In this document: positions 1 to 7,164 of the stretch, piece after piece
How the letters are laid out: every line of letters begins with the position of its first letter
Position numbering within the stretch: position 1 is the stretch's first letter
Origin: Thermoplasmata archaeon
Lineage (GTDB): Archaea; Thermoplasmatota; Thermoplasmata; Thermoplasmatales; Thermoplasmataceae
Assembly: GCA_021797225.1 (NCBI GenBank)
Contig: JAKAAE010000023.1
Span: forward strand, 1 to 16,989
DNA length: 16,989 nt
Direction of reading: 5' to 3'
Notes under the pieces: model-generated
What the model saw: only the letters and a program-made list of their open reading frames with translations
Told to the model about the DNA's origin: nothing
Database searches by the model: none
Made by a program: the position numbers and the translations under genes

Positions 1-458
1 TAAGATACCTTTATAATCACCGGGATAGCCCACAATTTGTTTTCTCCATAGAAAAGGTATTCAGGCATGAAAGCGTGGACTGGAAACATCTTTCCGAACT
101 TTACCAGATAGAGGGTGCAGTTTATGGATCGAATGTTAATTTATCCACACTGAAATGGCTTCTCAGAGAATTTTATTCCCGGCTGGGATTCAACAACATA
201 AGATTGATCCCATCCTATTATCCATATACCGAGCCCAGCATGGATGTTGCGGTAGATATAAATGGAAAGGAAGTAGAGCTGGGTGGTTCCGGAATATTCA
301 GACCTGAGGTTACAAGGCCCATGGGACTGAAATCTCCCGTGCTTGCCTTCGGACTCGGACTCGAAAGGCTGGCAATGCTCTATTATAATTTAAATGATAT
401 ACGGGAAATATACAATAGTGACCTCGACTGGCTCAAAAATTATAAAATAAGGTTTTGA
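1..458 (+). CDS. pheS: Phenylalanyl-tRNA synthetase alpha subunit, 3' part (5' end outside window)
   Basis: Catalytic subunit of the class II phenylalanyl-tRNA synthetase, which charges tRNA-Phe in the cytoplasm together with the beta subunit. The frame is open from base 3, so the gene enters from the left, and it ends in TGA at 456-458. The visible 152 residues begin RYLYNHRDSPQFVFSIEK and contain the class II motif 2 arginine segment (VFRHESVDW). They also contain the family-typical DVAVDINGKEVELGGSGIFRPEV stretch and motif 3 (GLGLERLAML) near the end. The order and wording match archaeal PheS C-terminal halves. The GTG near base 75 is an internal codon, not a start. The gene converges on the MFS gene with a single base between the two stop codons, so pheT is not immediately downstream. 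Confidence 0.93.
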   Translation, partial: RYLYNHRDSPQFVFSIEKVFRHESVDWKHLSELYQIEGAVYGSNVNLSTLKWLLREFYSRLGFNNIRLIPSYYPYTEPSMDVAVDINGKEVELGGSGIFRPEVTRPMGLKSPVLAFGLGLERLAMLYYNLNDIREIYNSDLDWLKNYKIRF

Positions 459-459
459 A

Positions 460-1692
460 TTATGTTGCAGAAAGATCCTGCAATTTTTGTTTCGAAGGCA
501 GCATCGGAAGCATGATAATTGATATTATGGAAAATACCAGCATTACCACCAGTGATGTATACAGAGATATGTTTACATACAGTAGAAGCGTTACTATAGC
601 AATGCCCACAGCGCCACCTACTATATTGCCGAAGCTCCACACAAGTGCATTGGATCTGGTTGAAAATTTCTGGGGAATTGTCTGGGCAACATAGCCGAGA
701 AGCACCGGGAAGCTGGTAAATGCGAATATTGCATATAATAGATAGATTACTGTAACAAGGTAGACATTATCTGTAAGGAGGAGTAAACCGAAAAACAGGG
801 TTGATGCTACCGTGGTAACTGCGATTGTAAATTTTCCACCGTGTTTTTTTACCACCGTTCCAAAATATGGCTGCCCGAATACTGCACCTAGAAAACTTAT
901 GGTAACTATATCTCCCATGATTATTTTTGAATGGAACACATCATCAAAATAATCCGGCGTAAACGTAACTGTTCCAATGAGGAAAAATGCCCGGATAAAT
1001 ACTATTGCCGTGAGGATATATAGAAATTTGCTATATTTGGCGTATTCGGCCCTGGATGCTTTATCCTCCACAGTGTTCTTGCGATGTTTTTCTCTATCTA
1101 TTTTTATATACTTTGTCCTTTTAAAGAAATTTAATCCGGTGAAGATGATGAAAGCAGCTATGAGTGTATATATGGAAATAACAATAAGCCCCCCGAAATG
1201 CCCGAAAAATAACATTGAATAAACCAGTAGTGATGGTATTAAGGCCCTCCCGAGACTGCCAAATGACCCGTTTATTCCCATGGCAGACGAGGATTCCTGC
1301 TTCCCGTAGGTGAATGCTAGGATGGTTGCCCCGATAGGATGGTAGAAAGCCTGCCCTGCCCCCAGAATCACTGATGCCACCAGTATTATATAAGTAGCAT
1401 ATGCTTCATATAAAAATACGAATCCGAACAATATTGCGGAAAGTGCCTCAAGAAATATGCCTGCAAATATGAGCAGACCATCACGGTCTATCCTGTCGGC
1501 CAGTTTGCCTATTGACGGGCCGAGCAGTCCAGATAACAGATTGTAAATTATAGCCATCACACCCAAAAATGCTATGCTTACATGAGGTATGACCTTATAA
1601 TATGCAATCAGGGTCGGGAAAAGCAGGAAATTTCCGTCATTAGCAAAATGGCCGAGGGAAGTAAATATCAATGATTTTCTGGTATCTTTCAT
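460..1692 (-). CDS. MFS transporter, fosmidomycin-resistance-like subgroup
   Basis: A 410-residue membrane protein with about twelve hydrophobic segments in two halves joined by a basic loop (near residues 190-215), the usual size and plan of a major facilitator. Signature features are SLGHFANDG near residue 12, the cytoplasmic loop motif GKLADRIDRDGLL (62-74) and GAGQAFYHPIGATILA (111-126). The last of these resembles the F/YHP segment of the Fsr (fosmidomycin resistance) group of drug exporters. The substrate cannot be told; export of a toxic or waste compound is inferred from the subgroup. The ATG at 1692 lies about 20-32 bases downstream of a good TATA box, suggesting a leaderless single-gene transcript. 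The gene is tail to tail with pheS. Confidence 0.82.
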   Translation of the reverse strand: MKDTRKSLIFTSLGHFANDGNFLLFPTLIAYYKVIPHVSIAFLGVMAIIYNLLSGLLGPSIGKLADRIDRDGLLIFAGIFLEALSAILFGFVFLYEAYATYIILVASVILGAGQAFYHPIGATILAFTYGKQESSSAMGINGSFGSLGRALIPSLLVYSMLFFGHFGGLIVISIYTLIAAFIIFTGLNFFKRTKYIKIDREKHRKNTVEDKASRAEYAKYSKFLYILTAIVFIRAFFLIGTVTFTPDYFDDVFHSKIIMGDIVTISFLGAVFGQPYFGTVVKKHGGKFTIAVTTVASTLFFGLLLLTDNVYLVTVIYLLYAIFAFTSFPVLLGYVAQTIPQKFSTRSNALVWSFGNIVGGAVGIAIVTLLLYVNISLYTSLVVMLVFSIISIIMLPMLPSKQKLQDLSAT

Positions 1693-1712
1693 TTTAACTT
1701 AAGTAGAAAACT

Positions 1713-1724
1713 GTATAAATATTT
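1713..1724 (-). promoter_or_regulatory. TATA box of the MFS gene
   Basis: Read on the minus strand this is AAATATTTATAC, 21-32 bases before the ATG at 1692. That is the right spacing for a leaderless archaeal transcript. The palindrome and direct repeat at 1729-1754 lie just upstream. Confidence 0.6.
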
Positions 1725-1728
1725 TTAC

Positions 1729-1754
1729 TAAATTATTTACCGGTAAATTATTTA
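1729..1754. repeat. 11-bp direct repeat flanking CCGG, with a central 12-bp palindrome
   Basis: TAAATTATTTA occurs at 1729-1739 and again at 1744-1754, separated by CCGG, a 15-base period. The junction TTTACCGGTAAA (1736-1747) is a perfect palindrome. The element sits directly upstream of the MFS TATA box and overlaps the polB stop codon. It could be an operator or activator site for the exporter, or part of the polB 3' end. No regulator is identified. Confidence 0.4.
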
Positions 1755-4081
1755 AAAAAATCCTCTATGTTTCGCTTTCCGGGTTTTTCCTGAAATGAAT
1801 CGGTAATTTTACTCTGTGGATTTTTGAATACAGTTACCTCCCTGTCCAGGCTTTCCAGTACCCTGTTGAGTGTTTCCTGAAGCCTCTTGGAGTAATAGGT
1901 ATAATCTGGCCTGTACGTGAATTCCTGCCCATCGATGAATGGCTCCACTCCCTGGGGAGTTTTATTTGCATCCGTAACGATCCATGAAACCTTCATTCCC
2001 GGAATAAATGTTTCTCCCCTTTCTATTAATTTTTTGGCTGCATTTACATTGGCCATGGAATCTGCATTCTTATACGTGGAAAAATTCTTTACACTTCTGG
2101 ATATAACCAGCCTGCTGTTATCTATTGTTCCTGCCGCAACTTCCTTTATTAGGTTTTCTGCGTATTTTTTTGCTCCTTCCACGTCCCTTGATAATATCAG
2201 ATCAAATACCCGGGATAGTGCCTCACTCTGCAGGTCGAAAGAATCTGTACGCCTTGTTTCGTATCCTCTTACCAGGATTTCTCCGGCCGAGGAAGGTGGA
2301 TATACAATCTTTCCCGCGTATCTTTTCTTGGCACCGTGTGAAAATAATGGGTCCATGATTTTCTCGAACTCAAGAATAAGCTGCTCACGTTCCGATATCT
2401 CTGAACTCAGTTTATGCCCGTATTCTATAGCCTCATCCAGTGTTTTCTTTCCGGATTCTATGAAAATGGAATCTGTATCCCCGTATATGACTTTATTACC
2501 AGTTTTTTCCAGATCATCGATTATAGACGTTATTGTATTTCTTGCAAAGGCCGTGATCGCACTGCTTATTTCCCTGTTAGTGAACCGGTAAAAGGAAGTG
2601 CCAAGAACTCCATAAAATGTGTTCATCAACACTTTTATAGCAGCCTGCAGCCCATCCAGGTACTCATAATTGGCCTTATCAGTCTTCATCTGTTTCTTGA
2701 CCTCGTCACGTTTTTTCATGAGCTGTTCTAGCAAATCAGGTATCAATCCTTTCTTGACATCCGCTGAAAGGAACTTGGCACCGTTGGGGGCCACAATGGT
2801 TCCTTCACTACTCAGGGTTGTGAAACATATATTATATTTAATAATCATTGATGGGTACATACTTTTGAAGTCAAGTACGACTATCATATCAAAAAGCCCG
2901 GGATCCATGGTATGCACATAACCACCGGCATATGTATCATTAGAGAATTTGGATGAGCTCATGGGTACCCCTATGTTTTCCCGATCAGCCCTTCTTATCA
3001 GGAGGGAATCTACATAAGTGCTTGTTCCGCCATTGGTTACATCATCCAGTGGAAGCATGGAAACGGTTGAAAGATATAAATTTCTGTCCAGTATCCGTAT
3101 TTGCCGGTATATCAGTAAAGCAAGCCTGGCATCCTTGATACAGTATTTTATAACATCGTCAGGTCTTTTTGCCCACTCATTTTCTATATCAAGCCGGTTT
3201 ACGTTTTCCTTCCCCTCATTGAGTAGCAAATGAGAAACATAATTGAGCGTCTCATGCTTGGGATGCAGAACCTTTCTCACCTCCCACCATGTGTCATCAA
3301 TTACCCTTCCATGAAGCCTCCAGTACTGGTCCATTATCCTTCTTGGAGGAATAAAATCCCTTCCTATCCTGAACTGGATTCTGTTGAACCTCATTCTCTC
3401 CTCCAGGAGTGGCATATCATATCCATCTATGTTGTACCCTGTAATTAAATCAGGGTCCTCCTGCTGCACCAGTTTATTGAAATTTTCAAGTATTTCAGAT
3501 TCCTTTCCCGTGAGTGAGCCCTCGGTTATATTCCCTCTGAAATATATAGAATATCCAATCACAAAAATTTGCCTTGTTGAGATGGAATTCTCTATATCAA
3601 AGGAAAATATTTTAAGCTGAGGATTGAAGTCATCTGTCTTTTTCACTTCATTTATTTTAATAACAAGGTCTGTTGTATAATTGTTCTTTTCTGATTCTTC
3701 AGATTCCCCCTCAATTTCCACTGTGGAGCCGAGATCAAAATCATATATGAACCGGTGGTGGAATGGTATATCAGCAGCAAGTGCCTGACATGGGCAAATT
3801 TTCCTCAGTTCAGGAACCTTCCATGGAGATTTTATGAATATGCGCTTTACATTAACATATTTTCCATCCAGGAATAATTGTTTATCCTCCATTCTGATGA
3901 ATTCTGGATTTGATTCAATGGATTTTATGCAAGATTGGTCTGGTTCAACATAATCAAAATATGGTTTGAACCCGTAATACAGTGCAGTTATAGACTTGCT
4001 GTCCTCGGTACGGCCGAACAGTTCCACAGTCACATCGCTCTGCCTGTAGGATGCGGCAATAACTCTCATCTTAATTTTCAT
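1748..4081 (-). CDS. polB: Family B DNA polymerase with 3'-5' exonuclease
   Basis: Replicative or repair DNA polymerase of 777 residues, the normal length for archaeal PolB. All exonuclease motifs are intact: Exo I FDIEN (D162, E164), Exo II NIDGYD (N217 to D222) and Exo III YCIKD (Y313, D317). The polymerase motifs are also intact: motif A DFKSMYPS (D404), motif B KVLMNTFYG (K483 to G491), motif C YGDTDS (D535, D537) and the thumb KKRYAG (585-590). The N-terminal domain keeps residues that align by eye with the uracil-sensing pocket of Pyrococcus PolB (P40, V89, R110), so it probably stalls at template uracil. The C-terminus ends NIEDFFK, a likely PCNA-binding tail. No intein interrupts the motifs. 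The ATG at 4081 fits a TATA box at 4102-4115 and leaderless transcription. Confidence 0.97.
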   Translation of the reverse strand: MKIKMRVIAASYRQSDVTVELFGRTEDSKSITALYYGFKPYFDYVEPDQSCIKSIESNPEFIRMEDKQLFLDGKYVNVKRIFIKSPWKVPELRKICPCQALAADIPFHHRFIYDFDLGSTVEIEGESEESEKNNYTTDLVIKINEVKKTDDFNPQLKIFSFDIENSISTRQIFVIGYSIYFRGNITEGSLTGKESEILENFNKLVQQEDPDLITGYNIDGYDMPLLEERMRFNRIQFRIGRDFIPPRRIMDQYWRLHGRVIDDTWWEVRKVLHPKHETLNYVSHLLLNEGKENVNRLDIENEWAKRPDDVIKYCIKDARLALLIYRQIRILDRNLYLSTVSMLPLDDVTNGGTSTYVDSLLIRRADRENIGVPMSSSKFSNDTYAGGYVHTMDPGLFDMIVVLDFKSMYPSMIIKYNICFTTLSSEGTIVAPNGAKFLSADVKKGLIPDLLEQLMKKRDEVKKQMKTDKANYEYLDGLQAAIKVLMNTFYGVLGTSFYRFTNREISSAITAFARNTITSIIDDLEKTGNKVIYGDTDSIFIESGKKTLDEAIEYGHKLSSEISEREQLILEFEKIMDPLFSHGAKKRYAGKIVYPPSSAGEILVRGYETRRTDSFDLQSEALSRVFDLILSRDVEGAKKYAENLIKEVAAGTIDNSRLVISRSVKNFSTYKNADSMANVNAAKKLIERGETFIPGMKVSWIVTDANKTPQGVEPFIDGQEFTYRPDYTYYSKRLQETLNRVLESLDREVTVFKNPQSKITDSFQEKPGKRNIEDFFK

Positions 4082-4101
4082 TCATGTATAGTATCTGAAA
4101 T

Positions 4102-4115
4102 CCATATATATTTTT
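4102..4115 (-). promoter_or_regulatory. TATA box of polB
   Basis: The minus strand reads AAAAATATATATGG, 21-34 bases before the polB ATG. This supports a start at the first methionine rather than at residue 5, and a leaderless message. Confidence 0.55.
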
Positions 4116-4154
4116 GTCCAATTCCCGTATTGTCGCAGTTACAATATCTATAAG

Positions 4155-4170
4155 AATAAGATTTCTTATT
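4155..4170. repeat. Perfect 7-bp inverted repeat between nadM and polB
   Basis: AATAAGA, TT, TCTTATT. It lies about 75 bases upstream of the polB start and about 60 bases past the nadM stop, and is followed by a second small inverted repeat (ATTCC T GGAAT, 4184-4194). It could be a binding site upstream of the polB promoter or a weak 3'-end hairpin of nadM. It has no run of T of the length usual for a terminator. Confidence 0.35.
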
Positions 4171-4230
4171 ATGAAAAATAAATATTCCTGGAATCTACTT
4201 GCCGGTACCCGGGAATCAAATAACATCAGT

Positions 4231-4749
4231 TCATATAGGGTCTTCATCGTCCTTTGAGAGGTCTTTTATGCGGTTTATCCCGTCAAGGTCATTCATTATA
4301 TTGTAAACTGTATCAGGTACATCTGATTTCCAGTTACCACCGTTCAGAATTTTTTGCCTGATTTTTGTACCGGACCATGATGCCCTGTTCATCATTGGCA
4401 TTGAAAGAACTTCATACTGTTTTTCATAGAAGAGACGTCTTACAAGCGGATTATTTGTATAAACCCTGTGAAATGGTGGTGTCAGTGATTCCACATGTGC
4501 AACCCACATAGGGTTGGAATTAACATCCTCGATTGGTACTATATAATAATTTGAAATACCACTATTTTCCAGTGTATTCAGTATCATGAGATAACGCTCA
4601 CCGGCTGTAAAAGGATTCATGAGTGTATGTGAAAGCTGGGCACTTCCTATTCCTATAACAACGTATTCATTATGTTCGAGTATGTGTTTTATTATTGCCA
4701 GATGCCCGTTGTGAAATGGCTGAAACCTGCCTATGATAAAAGCCTTCAT
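4231..4749 (-). CDS. nadM: Nicotinamide-nucleotide adenylyltransferase, archaeal type
   Basis: Joins NMN and ATP to make NAD+ and pyrophosphate, the last step of NAD synthesis. The protein has 172 residues, the usual archaeal length. It begins with the nucleotidyltransferase nucleotide-binding signature GRFQPFHNGH (residues 7-16, the HxGH type with H13 and H16) and has the second signature SGTKIR at 126-131. GSAQLSHTLMNPFTAGER (35-52) is typical of the archaeal NadM family rather than bacterial NadD. The acidic C-terminal tail (KDDEDPI) is dispensable-looking. The ATG at 4749 is preceded by its own TATA box, so it is probably transcribed separately from the dcd-like gene 60 bases upstream. 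Confidence 0.95.
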   Translation of the reverse strand: MKAFIIGRFQPFHNGHLAIIKHILEHNEYVVIGIGSAQLSHTLMNPFTAGERYLMILNTLENSGISNYYIVPIEDVNSNPMWVAHVESLTPPFHRVYTNNPLVRRLFYEKQYEVLSMPMMNRASWSGTKIRQKILNGGNWKSDVPDTVYNIMNDLDGINRIKDLSKDDEDPI

Positions 4750-4766
4750 TTAACCGTAATCGGGAT

Positions 4767-4779
4767 TTTATAAATAAAT
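4767..4779 (-). promoter_or_regulatory. TATA box of nadM
   Basis: The minus strand reads TTTATTTATAAAA, 18-30 bases before the nadM ATG, consistent with a leaderless start. Confidence 0.5.
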
Positions 4780-4809
4780 CTTTATGAACAGGAAGAATTG
4801 AGTATTCCC

Positions 4810-5241
4810 CTATCCGCGATTGATTCCGTTGCTGTTCTGGAAATTTCCTGACCTTGAAGCATAGTTTTTTGCAGGTGCATTTATTTCATAAAAAACAATC
4901 TGTACGAACTTCATGCCTGAATTGATTCTGATAGACTCACCGAAATTATAAAATGTCATTGTAAGGTTTCCTGAAAAACCGGCGTCTACAAAACCGAATG
5001 AGGAAAATATCCCGTGCCGTGAATATCTGGATTTTATATACAGTGCTGCTACAATATTATCCGGCATGCTCAATTTCTCGAGGCTGGAAATAAAAAATAG
5101 CTGATTTTTTTCTACCGTTTCTCCACTATGTTCTCCTATCCTCAAATCATAGCCATTGGGTGTCAGGCAATCAGGATCATAATTTTCACCGATCAGTTTC
5201 CCATCTTTAATATAGGATGATATCTCAGTATCATTCAGCAT
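4810..5241 (-). CDS. dCTP deaminase/dUTPase-superfamily protein lacking the deaminase glutamate; probably a dUTPase
   Basis: A short (143-residue) member of the trimeric dCTP deaminase/dUTPase fold. Family landmarks are MLNDTEI at the start, NGYDLRIG (29-36), KSRYSRHG (70-77, with S71 and R75 aligning to catalytic Ser111 and Arg115 of E. coli Dcd) and VDAGFSGNL (85-93). The C-terminal GNFQNSNG (132-139) resembles the Dcd tail. The glutamate that activates water for deamination in Dcd (E138 in E. coli, in LEFYN) is Thr96 here (MTFYN), while the aspartate (D86) used for dUTP hydrolysis is kept. I therefore infer a dUTP diphosphatase or a non-deaminating relative, although automatic pipelines would name it dcd. 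Its ATG overlaps the end of the NCS1 permease gene by 11 bases, so the two are co-transcribed. Confidence 0.8.
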   Translation of the reverse strand: MLNDTEISSYIKDGKLIGENYDPDCLTPNGYDLRIGEHSGETVEKNQLFFISSLEKLSMPDNIVAALYIKSRYSRHGIFSSFGFVDAGFSGNLTMTFYNFGESIRINSGMKFVQIVFYEINAPAKNYASRSGNFQNSNGINRG

Positions 5242-6580
5242 GTATGTGCATATTGAATCTATTAATTATTTTTCTTATTATAGGATACAGTATAAGCGCT
5301 AGAATAAAAGAAATATAATAGCTTATGTCAACCCCGCCGAGGTATAATTTTGATATAACCCCCTCATATACTATGCCCGGGTCCATGAATGGAACTGAAA
5401 TGGCCAGTGCTATGAAATATGAAAATATCCCGGCAAAATTGAATCCCGGTATTGATTTGAAATTGAATGTCCTGTCTCTGTTGACAATGAAAAAATCAGC
5501 TATCATTATGCCGAGCCAGGGAGTTATCCAGTAGTCAAGCAGGAAGAGGAAATCCTCATAGAAAGAATAAAATTTCGTATAGAGAATTACTGATAGCAAT
5601 ATAGCTATTATGATTCCCATTGTTACAGTGTATATTCTTTTTAATTTTACGCCGGTACTTTTCAGGGATATGGAATTGGAATACAGATTTAAGGCATCCG
5701 CAGCTATCCCCCCCAGAAAAATTGCAGATAATCCAATGATGGCGTAGGGGCCGAGAACATAATTCAATCCAATAGCAGGATTGCCGGAGGGGTTCATTGA
5801 CATTATGGCAATAAGAAGCCCGGCAATTTCAGCCCATACAGTTGCCAGAAGACCTCCGCTGAACGTGTATATAAATGAATTCCTGGTTTTATTGTACCGT
5901 GAATAATCAGCGGCATATGGGCCCCATGACATGAGATATGAAAATGATGTTGCCAGTGTTATCCCGAATGCAACCCCGAAACCGTAATACACAGGTTTAT
6001 AAGCGTATATAGCACCTGAGTGGAATCCAGCATTGAGAACTATGAAAAGGAACAGTATACCCAGTACAACGGACATGGCTTTTTCAAATAATGAAATAAC
6101 CCTGCGCCCGGAATTTGATATGAGGAATATGATTATACCCATCAGAAGTATGGAAATCTCATAATACGGCACATGGAATGCCAGAGAAAAGGCGAATGAT
6201 GCAAGAATCAGATTGACCGTGAGCCAGCCAAGGGTATTCAGCCACTGGAGCCCGGTCATGAATATACCGAAATGCTTTCCGAATGCACGCCTCCCGAGCA
6301 CCATCTGCGGAAGACCTGTAAGTGTCCCGGTTCTTGACATGAGGCCAACAAGAGCGGACCCCATAATACTGCCCAGCACCATTGAAAACAGTGCCATCTG
6401 GATGCTGAGGCCCAGCAATACTGGGATAAATCCTATGGCAAAATCTCCTATTGTCAGGTTAGAAGCAAACCACAATGTAAACAGTTCGGAGGAAGAATTT
6501 CTGCGCATATCTGCAGGAACAGAATCAAATTCGCCGTATGCGTATTTAGAATTTTTATCCACATTTTTTTGCGGATGCAT
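5231..6580 (-). CDS. NCS1-family nucleobase:cation symporter
   Basis: A 449-residue integral membrane protein with about twelve transmembrane segments. It probably imports a nucleobase or related compound (cytosine, uracil, purine, allantoin, thiamine are the family range). NCS1 hallmarks are the first-helix stretch SNLTIGDFAIGF (40-51), GLPQMVLGRRAFG (89-101) and SWGPYAADYSRY (217-228 region). The N-terminal tail to about residue 32 is hydrophilic and cytoplasmic. The stop codon overlaps the start of the Dcd-fold gene, linking uptake to pyrimidine nucleotide handling and making a pyrimidine the likelier substrate; this is inference from context. The ATG at 6580 has no clear Shine-Dalgarno. 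A candidate TATA sits near 6600-6610. Confidence 0.88.
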   Translation of the reverse strand: MHPQKNVDKNSKYAYGEFDSVPADMRRNSSSELFTLWFASNLTIGDFAIGFIPVLLGLSIQMALFSMVLGSIMGSALVGLMSRTGTLTGLPQMVLGRRAFGKHFGIFMTGLQWLNTLGWLTVNLILASFAFSLAFHVPYYEISILLMGIIIFLISNSGRRVISLFEKAMSVVLGILFLFIVLNAGFHSGAIYAYKPVYYGFGVAFGITLATSFSYLMSWGPYAADYSRYNKTRNSFIYTFSGGLLATVWAEIAGLLIAIMSMNPSGNPAIGLNYVLGPYAIIGLSAIFLGGIAADALNLYSNSISLKSTGVKLKRIYTVTMGIIIAILLSVILYTKFYSFYEDFLFLLDYWITPWLGIMIADFFIVNRDRTFNFKSIPGFNFAGIFSYFIALAISVPFMDPGIVYEGVISKLYLGGVDISYYISFILALILYPIIRKIINRFNMHIHAE

Positions 6581-6684
6581 AGAGGTGTATGCAAGATAGC
6601 ATAATTATGTTTTCAGGTACTGGCCAAATATAGATAGGAAGTCCATTCAATAAATTTAAATTCTATATATTATATTGATTTACC
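6581..6684. promoter_or_regulatory. Divergent promoter region between NCS1 permease and scpB
   Basis: A 104-base non-coding stretch. On the plus side, TTTAAATTCTATATATTATA (6655-6674) gives an A/T box 10-30 bases before the scpB ATG at 6685, so scpB is probably leaderless. On the minus side, the palindromic CATAATTATG (6600-6609) is 20-30 bases before the permease ATG. No tRNA or structured RNA is seen. Confidence 0.5.
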
Positions 6685-7164
6685 ATGAATGATATCTCGA
6701 AGAAAGTAGAAGCCATACTGTACTCTTCCAGTGAGCCTCTCAAGGCATCTGAAGTCTCGGAATATATGGGTATAAGTACAGTTGAATTCAGCAGGGCAAT
6801 AAAAGAGATATCCAGAACCTACGAAGAAACTAATAGCTCGCTAAGGGTTGGACAGTTCGGAAATAGTTACAAGATTAAATTGAGTAATGAAATGGTTCCC
6901 TTTGTGGAGCCATTTATAGAAAAAGAGTTTACGGAAAAGGAGCTTGCCATGCTATCATATATATTCAAAATGAAGGGTGAAGCCATATCAGGAGACCTGA
7001 GAGAAAATTTTGGCTATGATTATAAGGAAGCCCTTGAAAAATTGAAGAAAGTCGGAATGGTATCATCAAGAAAGTACAGAAATACACATAAATATAAGGT
7101 TACCACGGAGTTTCACCGTAAATTTAATATTAACAAGAGGACATTACGTGCCGAGGAACAATGA
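6685..7164 (+). CDS. scpB: Segregation and condensation protein B (ScpB)
   Basis: The kleisin-associated winged-helix subunit of the SMC-ScpAB chromosome condensation complex. The 159 residues begin KKVEAILYSSSEPLKASEVSEYMG, the standard ScpB opening helix and first winged helix (about 1-80). The second winged helix follows: EKELAMLSYIFKMKGEAISGDLRENFG (about 86-112) and ending HKYKVTTEFHRKFNI. The length is at the short end of the family because it lacks the acidic C-terminal tail. No scpA or smc lies within view. Translation of purD starts inside its stop codon (ATGA), so the two proteins are made from one message. The start codon fits a leaderless promoter just upstream. Confidence 0.9.
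   Translation: MNDISKKVEAILYSSSEPLKASEVSEYMGISTVEFSRAIKEISRTYEETNSSLRVGQFGNSYKIKLSNEMVPFVEPFIEKEFTEKELAMLSYIFKMKGEAISGDLRENFGYDYKEALEKLKKVGMVSSRKYRNTHKYKVTTEFHRKFNINKRTLRAEEQ

Noticed and set aside
1917..2591. A 224-codon open frame antisense to polB
   Set aside because: It lies wholly inside polB, whose catalytic motifs are intact across this region. The translated product shows no family features and no promoter or ribosome site of its own.
4171..4257. Plus-strand mini-ORF of 28 codons starting in the nadM-polB gap
   Set aside because: It runs into the nadM coding region in antisense, has no ribosome site, and gives no recognisable peptide.
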